NCBI GenBank assembly: GCA_019096155.1
Contig: JAHCVI010000004.1
Coordinates: forward strand, 310,001 to 374,000
From: Staphylotrichum longicolle
Taxonomy: Eukaryota; Ascomycota; Sordariomycetes; Sordariales; Chaetomiaceae
Direction of reading: 5' to 3'
Length of the DNA: 64,000 bases
Shown piece after piece: positions 11,162-21,358 of the stretch (within the stretch, counting starts at the first letter, position 1; every line of letters begins with the position of its first letter). Position numbers and translations under genes: made by a program. The notes below the pieces were generated by a model. That model had not been told where the DNA came from and did no database searches. It was given only the letters and a program-made list of their open reading frames with translations.

Positions 11162-11875
11162 ATGTCTTTTGAACTTCTGCATTGCAGGCGATTGCGATCC
11201 GGGGATCAACCCAAACACCAAGCCAAGACTTATTTTGTCGTCCTTTGCCTCATCCCACTTCTCGCGACTTGCCTCGCCCTCTGGGCTCTCCTCCACGCCT
11301 GGCATCTCCAACTGTCGGCCGGTTTTTTGCTTCACCACAACCATGAACAAGCCTCAACTCACGAACATCGGCTGACAACATGCGGCTCGTCCCCAGCAGA
11401 AGCAATATCCCGGGGCTGCCGTTTCGACATACTGAGCTTCGCGTGGCAGACACCCGAGTGCTACGACGACGAGCTCATGCAAGATTTCATCCGCTACGAC
11501 AACTGGCAGTTTTACGCCTACCCGAACCGCACTGACGTGGTGGTGGATCTTTCCACTGCCCTGGAGGGTCAGAGAACATTGTATGTGGATTGGAAGTATC
11601 ACGTCACGCACTGCACCTTTATGTGGCGTCAGATGCATCGGGCGTATGCCTTGAAGGGATACATCGATAGCCATTTGGATAACTACAAGCACACTCTGCA
11701 TTGCCAGTGGGTGCTCGTCGAGGCGAATACCCCGTTGGAGACGGTGAATGTTGTTGCAGCTTTAAAATATCCCGAGTGTAGAAAGGTGCACGGCAATGGG
11801 TGGAAGCCGAGGGCAGGAGAGGAGTTTTTCAAGGTGAAGGGCACGGGGCATGTTCATGAGAGTGATGCCCGATAA
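11162..11875 (+). CDS. UstYa-like single-pass membrane protein with two HxxHC motifs
   Basis: Protein of 237 residues, single exon. The start has a good consensus (ACGCC before ATG) and places one transmembrane helix at about 24-46, with the rest predicted luminal. Downstream are a Cys-containing block (CGSSPAEAISRGCRFD, then WQTPECYDDEL) and two histidine motifs, YHVTHC (147-151) and KHTLHC (177-181). Paired HxxHC motifs after a single membrane helix are the hallmark of UstYa/DUF3328 oxidases, which make C-O or C-C cyclisations in fungal RiPPs. The surrounding sequence belongs to a sister fungal family I know only as uncharacterised, so oxidase activity is inference. It converges with a genuine UstYa-type gene 213 bp away. 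Confidence 0.78.
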   Translation: MSFELLHCRRLRSGDQPKHQAKTYFVVLCLIPLLATCLALWALLHAWHLQLSAGFLLHHNHEQASTHEHRLTTCGSSPAEAISRGCRFDILSFAWQTPECYDDELMQDFIRYDNWQFYAYPNRTDVVVDLSTALEGQRTLYVDWKYHVTHCTFMWRQMHRAYALKGYIDSHLDNYKHTLHCQWVLVEANTPLETVNVVAALKYPECRKVHGNGWKPRAGEEFFKVKGTGHVHESDAR

Positions 11876-12088
11876 CGAGTCATGATCGAGTCTAGGCTAC
11901 CTTATTGATCGTCCATCCTTCATTTTTTACACAAATGATCCATTTCACTTAGCCATGGCTGCTGCCCACGCAAAGTTGTTCATATTGGAGTTTAGTAGGT
12001 AGCTCAAGCAGACACAACTTCAACACCTGCCATGCTGTCTTCTCGTTCTCAGAGAACCCAGTTCGAGCCGCCAACTTATTATCATTTT

Positions 12089-13182
12089 TCACTTTGGGCC
12101 GTTCACTGGTTGCAGCTTCGCATCCAGCCGACCAAAGGTTGGATGGCTGAGGAGTCCGTCTTGCAAGAGAAATGAGTGCTCCATGGTCCAGTCATACAGC
12201 CACTCCCAGTCCACGCACTTCCTCTCGGCCAGTGAATCTGGCTTTGGAGCCGGCTTGTTGGGATCCCAATGGAATGTCCTCATCGAGGTGTCACCATTGC
12301 ACAGAACCGACTCGAGCAGACTCCAGAGGCAGTGCCCTGTGGTTGTGGGTTAGTTGCAGTTTGCATTGATGGCATTCAATCTTCACAGACGTGGTACTCA
12401 CTGTAATGGCCCATTGCGAATTTGTCCGCTGCTTGTTCCTCCCATGTCTTGTTTGCGTAGTATCCCGGATCGAGGAACCACCTGAATCTCATCTGCAAAA
12501 GCGTTCAGTCCAGTTAGCCATGTCTCGAGAGTAGTGTAAGAGAAGAAGAAAAAGGACTTACCAGGCAGTGGAGTTCATGATACACAGTCAGTGTAACATA
12601 GTAGTCGGGATTTTCAGACCCATCCGCAACACGAGCTGAACTGCGGTTGTGCATGCCGGCCTCGTAACGATCTGCAGGGACACGAGTGTTGAAGGCTGGG
12701 TAGTCGGTGTCAGTTCTGATGTTTAACCTCGTGCCGACAGTCTTTGAGACCTACGTTTGATTAGGTCGTACCAGGCGTTGTCGACCTCGGGACTCGGTTT
12801 GCCGTAGACAAGATGGTGGACCCAGGTATCACCCTCCTGGCCAGTTTCTTGGATGACATACTTCTTTTCGTCCGGATGAGGGACTTGGGAACGGTTAATC
12901 TTACGTCCATTGCTCGCGAGATTGCCAGTGCTTTCTTGACTCACAACTCGAAGCTGGAGCGGGAAGCTGATGAGGAGAGGAATCCAAGACAACGAGCTTC
13001 GTAACCCAACAGATGGCGAGAGAGTAAACGACAAGTGCTAGAGTCGTTAATAGAGACCATCTTAGTGTTGGATGCCATTGCCTTTTGTCAAAAATGGCGT
13101 CCTCGCCTAGAAGGGAGCTTGCAGCATCATCATCACGTTCCCTGGGGCTCTGGTTGGGCAGAGGAAAGTATTTTGACGGCAT
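12089..13182 (-). CDS. UstYa-family (DUF3328) oxidase-like protein
   Basis: Five exons: 12945-13182, 12755-12883, 12562-12695, 12402-12492 and 12089-12336. All four introns (59-69 nt) are GT-AG with matching phases, giving 279 residues. The N-terminus is cytosolic and polar, followed by a transmembrane helix at about 43-64. The two catalytic motifs of the family are present: YHELHC (HxxHC at 162-166) and HYRHC (196-200), the latter split by an intron. In ustiloxin, phomopsin and asperipin pathways such proteins cyclise Tyr-containing core peptides in the secretory pathway. A secreted small peptide with dibasic sites is encoded 1.1 kb away at 14252. Substrate is inference; family assignment is firm. 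Confidence 0.92.
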
Positions 13183-14251
13183 CTTCTCAAGCGTAAGACG
13201 ATAAAAATAATCTTGGTGGATTGTTGCAGCTCAACAGCTTGATGGATCACGGTGGTGAGGGTGAAATGGGAAAGGGGAGATGTGCTGGCTGGCTTCGATC
13301 ACAATGGCTTCACGGGGAGAGGGTAACGAGGAAGCTAAGCTGGAACTGGGAAACTCGAGGATCGAGCCCGTTTACTGAAGGGCAGGGAACATGAAGCATT
13401 GCCTTGGGTCAGACACCATCAGAATCCTTACACCATTGGTGGAATCCATCGTGTTCCTTGGTGTTGGTGATTGTGGGCGTGCGGCGAAGCAAGGCATTAC
13501 CAACCGCCACCCCTTCTCACATTTCCTGACTTACTTGGAGAGTCACCCGACCACTAACCGGACTCCTTCGCCCCTCTCGGTGTGATAAGTTGCATCACAT
13601 GAAACCAGTATTTTATCTATTTTGCTGCATGTAGACAAGCAAGAGGAGGCAAACAAGGGATCGGCCGAGAAGCCTACGCCGTACCAAAAGTACCCGGACG
13701 TCGGGCGATCCTCTGGATTTGGAAGGTGAAAAAGGGAATTCGGTCCTACAGTTCTGCCTCAACCAAAGCTCGAAGTTCTGTGGCCCATTGATGAGATTGA
13801 GTGGCTGAAAGATGTGATGGAGATGCTGGGGACACAGTTTGAATCGACGTTGTTGGGAACGGTTGGGGGCCATTGCCTACCCGGTGACTCCGAGATACCC
13901 GAGTGACATGTGAACCTTGCCAAGTTGCGGGAGAACATCATAGTGGCCTCACAGGCAGTCTCTTGTTGTTGGTGATATGGTGTGCATGTCGGGACGGAGG
14001 ATGGGTGGAAGCAGGTTGCAGAGCACATGAAGCTCGCATGGTATCTTTCATTCTTCCTTCGCTGATGTCGACTCTTGGATGCAATTCATGACTTGGCAAA
14101 GGGACCATCGAACTATTAATACCCTGGTGTGCCGTACTGAGTTTATCACCCGTGTTTCCCTCAACCACCTCCTTCCAGATCTTTCTTCGAACGACTCTAC
14201 CAGGTTTTAACGACCACTCCAATCTTAGGCCCCCGTTTCACAATTTTCACT
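13183..14251. other. Divergent intergenic region, 1.07 kb
   Basis: Lies between the UstYa-type gene and the small secreted peptide gene and would hold both promoters. No coding potential or repeat stood out. Confidence 0.45.
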
Positions 14252-14556
14252 ATGCTCTTCAAGCAGTCCGTTGTTGCTGCCCTCATGGCCGCTGCGTCCC
14301 TGGTGCTGGCTCTGCCGGCTCCCAACGCGGTCGAGCTTTCAGTCCGAGAGGACGATTACGGTGTTGACTACAAGCGGTCGCCGGTGGAGACCTTTGTTTG
14401 CAAGCGTGATGACAAGTAATTTACCAATTCCATCTTACCCATACAACACTGTCTTGTCTTGCACTAACCATCTCGCTCGCCAACAGTCAGTCTCTGAGCT
14501 GCCTCCGCAAGAAGAGTGATGAGGCTGTGGACCAATCCAAGACCGCCAACGTGTAA
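14252..14556 (+). CDS. Small secreted peptide, candidate RiPP precursor (77 aa)
   Basis: Two exons, 14252-14415 and 14487-14556, joined by a 71-nt GT-AG intron with an ACTAACC branch site; the phase matches and the frame closes at TAA. Residues 1-20 form a clear signal peptide ending ALA. The remaining 57 residues are polar, with dibasic Kex2-type sites KR at 41-42 and 51-52 and RKK at 62-64. The segment before the first site is EDDYGVDY, a Tyr-Gly-Val-Asp-Tyr core flanked by acidic residues; two Cys are at 50 and 60. Dikaritin precursors (UstA, asperipin) share a signal peptide, Kex2 sites and Tyr-containing cores, but carry many repeats, whereas only one core is visible here. It could instead be an ordinary small secreted protein. 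Neighbouring UstYa genes motivate the RiPP reading. Confidence 0.7.
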
Positions 14557-15116
14557 AGGCTCTCGAGAATGGGCTGGAAGAGGAGTGCCGGACCACGTGG
14601 GAGGGCGTTGGGGATCAGACCGTGAGAGCAGGACGTTCGTTCAAGGGTGGCCACCCAAGTTTGAAGTTTGTTTTTATTTTCTGCTGCGCTTCATCATCAA
14701 TTTTTGTTCAGCTTGGAATTAGCTTCAAGGCACCGAATTTCCAGGAGATCCAGGAGATTGAGAGCAAACAATCCCAGACAGCAAAACTTTGTCTTTTCAC
14801 TCTGGCCAGAGCCCCCGAAATCCCGAGCGCCCCTCGAAACCTGGGAGTGATTTGAGCTAGTGTTGCTTCACGCCCCTCTGGTCAGTGGGCAAGCACTTTA
14901 ACATTCAGTTAGTGGCCAAGCACAGTAGGTCAAATTTCCAAGATTCACACGCACTGATCTGCCAAGTTGAAAAGCCATGTACGTCCCTCTGCTCTAAAGC
15001 ATACCTCCCAAGGTGGTTCTGAACCCAGAATATTTCGCTTGAATCAGTACAGTACACATTGCATAAGTCCCATACCCCCCTCTCTCTCTTCGCTCAAGGT
15101 CAACACCTTATGCCCC
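14557..15116. other. Intergenic, 0.56 kb
   Basis: Convergent 3' region of the small peptide gene and the permease. Nothing recognised. Confidence 0.45.
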
Positions 15117-16787
15117 CTAGTGTGAATGCGTATCAACGCGCTCCACCATGACATCCTCCGCAAGTGCCTTCTCCTTCTCCGCCACCCTCTCGCGGCTGAT
15201 CCCGTCAATGGAGTCGACCACGGTCGACTTGAACTTGCGGGCGCTGACCCCGTTCTCAAACAGCACGTCCAGCTCGCCGTAGGTGCGGCCCTTGGGCTCG
15301 GGCAGGCGGAAGAAGGTCCAGACGGCGCACACGAAGCACGCGCCGGCCCAGAAGAAGCCAGACTTGGCGCCCCAGTTCCACTCGGTCGGGTTGAGCATGC
15401 GCGGCGTGATGATGTTGGTGATGATGCCCGTGATGTTGTACATGTTGCGGGCCAGGACGACCGACTTTGTCCGCAGGCGCGTCGAGGTGAGCTCGGCGAC
15501 GAGCGAGTAGCAGACGGGGCCGACGGTGGCGTCGTAAGTGAAGGTGTAGATGAGGAGCAGGGAGCCGATGGCCCACTGGGCGGCGACGTTCTCCTTGCCG
15601 GCAAAGGCCGCGCATCCGATCGTCAGCAGCAGGACGCACATGACGACCTGTCCCGCCAGGTAGAGCGTGCGGCGGCCGAACCACTGCATCAGGAACCAGG
15701 AGGTGACGGTGCCGACGGCTCCGAGGGCGTACTGGCCGAGCGACATGCTGAAGGAGTTCTCGACGGCCATGCCGGCCTGCTGGTAAAAGTAGGTCGAGTA
15801 GCCCATGAAGGTGGAGCCGCAGAGGGTTTGGATCATCCACGTCACGCAGACAATCTCGGTCCTGCGGAGGTTGACGCCCTTGAACAGGTCAGTGTACGAG
15901 GTGCCGGCCAGCAATTCCTTCTCCATCTCGTTGGTGTGGACCATCATGGCAACCGTCTCGTCCGGGTTGAACGGGACGCCCGAGTTGCGCGTCGTCAGGC
16001 GGGCGAGTGATTTCTTGGCTTCTTCTAGACGACCGCGGCGGACCAACCACCAGGGGGACTCGGGCGCAAGCCAGATGCCGATGATCAAGGGAACGGGCCA
16101 GATCCATTGCAGAGCAAAGGGGATCTTGTAGCCCCACTTGTCGTCGCGAGAGAGCATGGCTCGCAGCACGCCAGAAGCAATGAACTGGCCGATGACCCAG
16201 CACAGATTGACGTAGGTCGTCAGGTACGCGCGCAGATGGGTTGGGCACACCTCGGCGGCGTATGTGGTCGTGACGGTCTGGAAGACGCCCCACGGGATGC
16301 CGATGAAGATCTCGCCGATGAGCAGCTGCACCAGCGACTCGGCGAAGAAGATGATGAAGATGAAGCCGATGCAGGCAACCAAGGCACCAACGAGAGTCTT
16401 GCGGTATCCGAAGCGGTCGGCGATGATGCCGTTGGCGAAGAGGCCCAGGATTTGGCCGGCCAGCACGCCGTTGGTCAAGCCGGTCTGCCACGCCGCGGTG
16501 AGCTGGTACGTGCCGTCGGGTTGGGCGACGCCAAAGTTGCGCTGGAAGGGAGGGTACGCGAACAGGCTCGCCAGGAAGGCATTGTCAAAACCTTCCATGA
16601 CGATGCAGGTCGACAGGAAGATGGACCACAAGCAGGCATGCCGATACAGCTTGAGAGACTTGAGGAGTCCCATGCTGTGCTCGACATCGGTGGCCGCCGC
16701 TGCGCCCTGGACGGTCGAGTCATCCACATTAGGCCTGATGACGGCCACACGCTCAGTGGCGTAGTCGTCCTTTGTTTCCGGAGACAT
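15117..16787 (-). CDS. MFS sugar transporter, maltose permease type
   Basis: Plasma-membrane H+/sugar symporter of 556 residues, single exon. It has the twelve-helix sugar-porter layout, with signatures DRFGYRK after helix 2, the PESPWWLVRRGR motif at the end of helix 6, and GRRT after helix 8; a PEPKGRTYGELD motif closes the domain before a charged cytosolic tail. The long N-terminus and the PESPWWLVRRGR variant are typical of fungal MAL permeases and alpha-glucoside transporters. Head-to-head with a GH13 maltase, from which it is separated by a 1.68-kb region with repeated CGGTCCG elements; uptake of maltose followed by cytosolic hydrolysis is the likely pathway. Confidence 0.92.
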   Translation of the reverse strand: MSPETKDDYATERVAVIRPNVDDSTVQGAAAATDVEHSMGLLKSLKLYRHACLWSIFLSTCIVMEGFDNAFLASLFAYPPFQRNFGVAQPDGTYQLTAAWQTGLTNGVLAGQILGLFANGIIADRFGYRKTLVGALVACIGFIFIIFFAESLVQLLIGEIFIGIPWGVFQTVTTTYAAEVCPTHLRAYLTTYVNLCWVIGQFIASGVLRAMLSRDDKWGYKIPFALQWIWPVPLIIGIWLAPESPWWLVRRGRLEEAKKSLARLTTRNSGVPFNPDETVAMMVHTNEMEKELLAGTSYTDLFKGVNLRRTEIVCVTWMIQTLCGSTFMGYSTYFYQQAGMAVENSFSMSLGQYALGAVGTVTSWFLMQWFGRRTLYLAGQVVMCVLLLTIGCAAFAGKENVAAQWAIGSLLLIYTFTYDATVGPVCYSLVAELTSTRLRTKSVVLARNMYNITGIITNIITPRMLNPTEWNWGAKSGFFWAGACFVCAVWTFFRLPEPKGRTYGELDVLFENGVSARKFKSTVVDSIDGISRERVAEKEKALAEDVMVERVDTHSH

Positions 16788-18464
16788 GGTGGTGCCGCGG
16801 TGGTGTTGGTCTCTGTGATGGTCTGGCGTTGGATGGACAAGAAGCCGGCGAGTAGTGACAGAGGCAGAACAAGGTTTGTTTCAATGCTCGACCAGAGCGC
16901 CTGGTTCCTCAAAACTGCAACACCAAGAAGCGAGGGCATGTCGGACATCTTTATACAGATTGTGGGAACGGAGTTGCACCGTCGCAGCACGCACATGGGT
17001 TTAATAAGAGTTGTGTTGCCATCGAGGAGGCAAGGACCAGGACCATGCCAGGGTCAGCCACTAGCGGCAGCTGTTTGCGACAATGGGTCCAATCAGAGGT
17101 CCGCGAGCACCCGATTCGGGAGGTTGTCGCGGGGATGATGCGGTTGCCCACGGTCAGGGGTGCGTGCGATCGAAAGATGTCAACGCAGCCGTTGCTGTAC
17201 CCCATGGCCCACGGCTCCGAGCAGTGCGATCTCGTCGGTCCGGCATCGACGGTTATACCATTGACAGGTTCATGATCGCGTGCATTGGCAAATTTCCGGC
17301 ATTTGGGGAACTAGCGCTAAGGTAGCCCCGGATTCCAGTCCCCATGGGGTTGCCGCGGATCAAACTCCAGGTGGAGATGGCCCACGCGCTCTGTGGTATC
17401 GGCCCGACCAGCTCTCGTCGGACGGGGTTGGCCGTTGGGTTTCTGCGGGGGCGACAAATGCAGCAGCCAGAGTTGTATCACAGAGATTGAGTTGTATTGA
17501 GGACGAGAGCAGCCCATTCGGTGTGCTACCTGACGGGTAGCGGTCGAGAGAAGAAACGACAAGAGAAGAAACGACGTACTTCGCAGTACGTGCGTGCTGG
17601 GTCACGTTGGAGTGAGAAACCCGCTGTTCTTACTGGCAGGCCTTGCTATGCATTGAGCCGAGCAACACAACAGCCAACGGCCGAGGTCTCGGTTGCACGC
17701 GCGCAGGAAGCATCGCGAATATCTCGTGGCGTTCGAGATCAATGCGAGGAAGCATGGGGTTGAGCAAGGTTTGGAACAAGGTTAAGGTGAACGCAGGCCA
17801 AGAAAAAATCTGGAACCGAGCAGTCAAGATCTTCTGTCGGTCCGACATCCAGCCAATGATTCGAGGACAACTTGTCGGTCCGACAATGATCGAATCGCTG
17901 CATCTGCTTCTGCTCCACCACCATCAGGAGCGGCTGCCCCGGTCCCCACACCCTCCAAACACTCACGCAAGCCACAAAAGAAGCACCGCGGCAGTCTTGG
18001 CCGACGAGAGGCCACCGGGAGGCTGACTCTTGGCCAACACGCCGACTCTCATCGCCGCCGATCCTCCGCATTTGGCTGTGCTATCCCGCCGTCCACAAAT
18101 CCTGCCCTTGTCCAGTCACACGAGGCCGGGACGAGATGGATCATTTTGTCGGTCCGGCTCCGTCCCTTATCGGCCCCGCTGACCGGGGATGACTGAGCTT
18201 GGGGAAGATGGCATGAGACATGGTGCTGGCTTTGTACCACGCCGGACAGGAGGAGATGCCGAAATCCGCAATCTTCTCCACAGATTGGGGAAGGACAAGA
18301 TTAAAAGACGAGTCGTCTACGGCCCTGCTCTGCTGCTGTGCTCCTTCGACATTCCTTTCCCCCTCAATTGTCCCGTTCTCGTCTGGCTGTCCGACAGGTT
18401 GCTGCCCACACCCCGTCAACCACCCACATAGCGCTTCTACCAACCCATCCTTCATCCCTAGATC
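16788..18464. promoter_or_regulatory. Divergent permease/maltase promoter with four CGGTCCG elements
   Basis: No gene is supported in these 1.68 kb. The motif CGGTCCG, an inverted CGG pair with a one-base spacer as bound by Zn2Cys6 dimers, occurs at 17236-17242, 17838-17844, 17876-17882 and 18150-18156. The two central copies lie in an identical perfect 13-bp palindrome, TGTCGGTCCGACA (17835-17847 and 17873-17885), with centres 38 bp apart. A related half, CTGTCCGACAG, lies near 18388. Use by the Zn2Cys6 factor at 8232-9884 is inference. Confidence 0.6.
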
Positions 18465-20258
18465 ATGACGGTAAACACCCGCGAGAGGTTGTGGTGGAAG
18501 CAGGCCGTCATCTACCAAATCTATCCGGCGTCATTTTGCGACTCCAACGGCGATGGCATCGGTGACCTCCCCGGCATCACGTCCAAGCTCGACTACATTG
18601 CGAGCTTGGGCGTCGATGTGATTTGGATCTGCCCCATGTACGACAGCCCGCAGGTGGACATGGGCTACGACATCAGCAACTACGAGGACGTCTACCGCCC
18701 CTACGGCACCGTCCAGGACATGGAGACGCTCATCCAGGAGACACACGCCCGCGGCATGCGCATCATGCTCGACCTCGTCATCAACCACACGTCAGACCAG
18801 CACGCGTGGTTCAAGGAGTCGCGTTTCAGCAAGGACAGTCCCAAGCGCGACTGGTACATCTGGCGGCCTGCCAAGTACTCTCCCTCCGGCGAGCGGTTGC
18901 CCCCAAACAACTGGCGGTCCAACTTTGGCGGCGGCAGTGCCTGGGAGTGGGACGAGTTGACGCAGGAATACTACCTGCATCTCTTCGCCACAGAGCAGCC
19001 CGACGTGAACTGGGAGAACCCCGAGACCCGCAAGGCCATCTACGCCTCGGCCATGGAGTTCTGGCTCGAGCGGGGCGTCGACGGCTTCCGCGTCGACACG
19101 GTCAACATGTACAGCAAGCCGCCCACGCTTCCAGACGCGCCCATCGTCGACCCCGAGACCCCCTACCAGCCCGCAGGCATGATCTACTGCAACGGACCCC
19201 GCATGCACGAGTTCCTGAGCGAGATGAACGTCATCCTCGAGAAGTACGGGGCAATTACCGTCGGCGAGCTGCCGTGTACGCCCGACACGCAGCGCGTGCT
19301 CAAGTACGTGAGCGCCAAAGCCAAGCAGCTCAATATGGTGTTCCAGTTCGACATTGTCGACATTGGCATGGGCAAGACGCACAAGTTCGCGACCACGCCC
19401 AGGAACTTCCGCCTCTCAGACTTCAAGGCCGCCGTCGACCTGACGCAGGCCCTGATTCGCGGTACTGATGGGTGGTCCACCGTTTTTCTCGAAAACCACG
19501 ACCAGGCTCGGTCAGTGAGCCGCTTCACCGATGACCGCCCCGAGTACCGCGTCCGCGGCGCGAAGCTGCTGGCCCTGATGCAGGCCTGTCTCAGCGGCAC
19601 CCAGTACGTCTACCAGGGCCAAGAGATTGGCCTCGTCAACGTCCCCAAGGAGTCGTACCCCATCGAGAACTACCTCGACATCGACAGCACCCAGTTCTAC
19701 ACCATGGTTCAGGAGCGCTACGGCGCCGACAACAAGGCCGAGCTTGCCAAGGCATTCGACGCCATCCAGTACCTGGCCAGGGACCACGCCAGGGTGCCAA
19801 TCCCGTGGAACGGCAAGGCCAAGTACGGAGGGTTCTCCGAGGCCGCGGAGAAGGCCGGCACGGAAGTCAAGGAGCCGTGGATGAAGCCCCATCCGCTGGC
19901 GGGTGAGATCAACGTGGCCTCCCAGCTTGACGACCCGAGCAGCGTTCTCGCCTACTGGCGCAAGATGCTGCGCTTCCGCCAGGACCACGCGCACCTGCTC
20001 GTGTATGGGGATTTCAAGGATCTGCTGCCCGAGGATGAGAGCCTCTTTATGTTTGTCAAAGAGTCGGAGCATGACCGCGATAGAGTGCTCGTGGTGCTGA
20101 ATTTTACTCCCATGGAGAAGACGTGGAGTGTTCCCAACCCGGCGAAGCTCGGAGTGGCGGAGTCATCCGAGCTGATACCCATCATGTCGACGCACTCAGG
20201 AAAGTCCCGGATCGGTGTGTTGGGGGCATTTGAAGGGCAGGTATATCTCGTTAGATAG
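18465..20258 (+). CDS. GH13 alpha-glucosidase (maltase)
   Basis: Cytosolic maltase of 597 residues, single exon, no signal peptide. The (beta/alpha)8 barrel has all four GH13 conserved regions: DLVINHTS (103-110), GFRVDTVNM with nucleophile Asp211, TVGELPC with acid/base Glu268, and FLENHDQAR with transition-state Asp346. The residue after the nucleophile is Thr; in yeast enzymes Thr here goes with maltose (alpha-1,4) and Val with isomaltose (alpha-1,6), which favours maltase specificity. A QPDVNWENPE stretch and a C-terminal beta domain complete the family's usual length. Divergent from the maltose-type permease, so the two are probably co-regulated. Confidence 0.95.
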   Translation: MTVNTRERLWWKQAVIYQIYPASFCDSNGDGIGDLPGITSKLDYIASLGVDVIWICPMYDSPQVDMGYDISNYEDVYRPYGTVQDMETLIQETHARGMRIMLDLVINHTSDQHAWFKESRFSKDSPKRDWYIWRPAKYSPSGERLPPNNWRSNFGGGSAWEWDELTQEYYLHLFATEQPDVNWENPETRKAIYASAMEFWLERGVDGFRVDTVNMYSKPPTLPDAPIVDPETPYQPAGMIYCNGPRMHEFLSEMNVILEKYGAITVGELPCTPDTQRVLKYVSAKAKQLNMVFQFDIVDIGMGKTHKFATTPRNFRLSDFKAAVDLTQALIRGTDGWSTVFLENHDQARSVSRFTDDRPEYRVRGAKLLALMQACLSGTQYVYQGQEIGLVNVPKESYPIENYLDIDSTQFYTMVQERYGADNKAELAKAFDAIQYLARDHARVPIPWNGKAKYGGFSEAAEKAGTEVKEPWMKPHPLAGEINVASQLDDPSSVLAYWRKMLRFRQDHAHLLVYGDFKDLLPEDESLFMFVKESEHDRDRVLVVLNFTPMEKTWSVPNPAKLGVAESSELIPIMSTHSGKSRIGVLGAFEGQVYLVR

Positions 20259-21358
20259 ACTGATGGCGTTGCAATGAGCATGCTTTTTTCGTTTCAATGT
20301 GATGATCACAGTCAATCTCCATCCAGCAAGTCGGACCACTGCCGGTGTCTATCGTACAAGAAGAGCAGTGCCCACCCTCCTCAAAAGAGTCCAGAAATGG
20401 TCGCCATGAAGACGTAAAAAAAGCACCCTTTGAGCAACGACGACGGCCAGAAGCTTTCGCTTTCCCAGGGAGGGCGACAACGCGAATCCGGACTTGGTAG
20501 CTCACATTTCTGGCTACGGACGAATTGCTGACTCAACAGATAGGTATAGAGTCACGGTGATATGCCGTTTTCTGATGATTAAACGGGAGGGAACGCGCTC
20601 CGTGCTGAGTTTGCACTTGTCCGTTTTTAACTCTGTTTCCTATCCGTACCTTGGGTGTGAACTTAACCTCGCTTTTGAGACCACCAGTTCCACCAATGCG
20701 TTGCACATCCCGCTCTAGGCAACTAAAACACGTTTGCGACCCTTTCTCTACGCGCCCTGGCTCATAGCCGCTTTCGTGTTTATGCGTGAAGGAAGCGACC
20801 CCGTCTTCGACCAACCCACCTCGTCAGCTACCAGCGGCGCGACCTGCTGGCCTTGTCGGCCCAGGAGCAAGCGGTGATACTATTGAACAGGAGCTGCAGT
20901 GCCTGGGCGCAGCTGGATGACTCGGCGCGAAGCCATCTCGCTCAAAAACCAAAAACAACAAAAAAGATCATGACTCTGCAGCCACACTGACTGCTCTAGT
21001 CGCAAAACAAATACTGCTGCCCTCTGGGCAGGTGAATAGTCACACAACCATGTGCACTTTGGGTCGTCTTGTCGCCAAATCAAGAGTTCAAATTTCGCCT
21101 CCCGTCTCCCACTCAGGGGGCTCACGTCCTCTTCTATATATACAGCTGGTGACCAGTGAACTTGGCCAATGAAAGCAACGCAAATGAGAAAAACGAAAAA
21201 ACAAAAAAAAAAACAAGGATGCGGGCCCTCTGTCCAGAGCAGTGGGATCAAGAAAAAGGTGGCACTATGGGAAAAAAACCCTGGTCCCCAGATCACTAAT
21301 TAGGATATACGCTAAACAATACGTAAGGCTCCTCGTTATATACTTAGGCTTTTGTATA
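20259..21358. other. Intergenic, 1.1 kb left of the transposon
   Basis: Includes A-rich patches around 20945 and 21185-21210. No gene supported; composition becomes more AT-rich near the element. Confidence 0.4.

Noticed and set aside
15126..17138. Long plus-strand frames opposite the permease
   Set aside because: Antisense shadows of the MFS gene with no domain resemblance.
20880..21296. 138-codon minus-strand frame left of the transposon
   Set aside because: Low-complexity Phe/Ser-rich product arising from A-rich DNA; no homology recognised.
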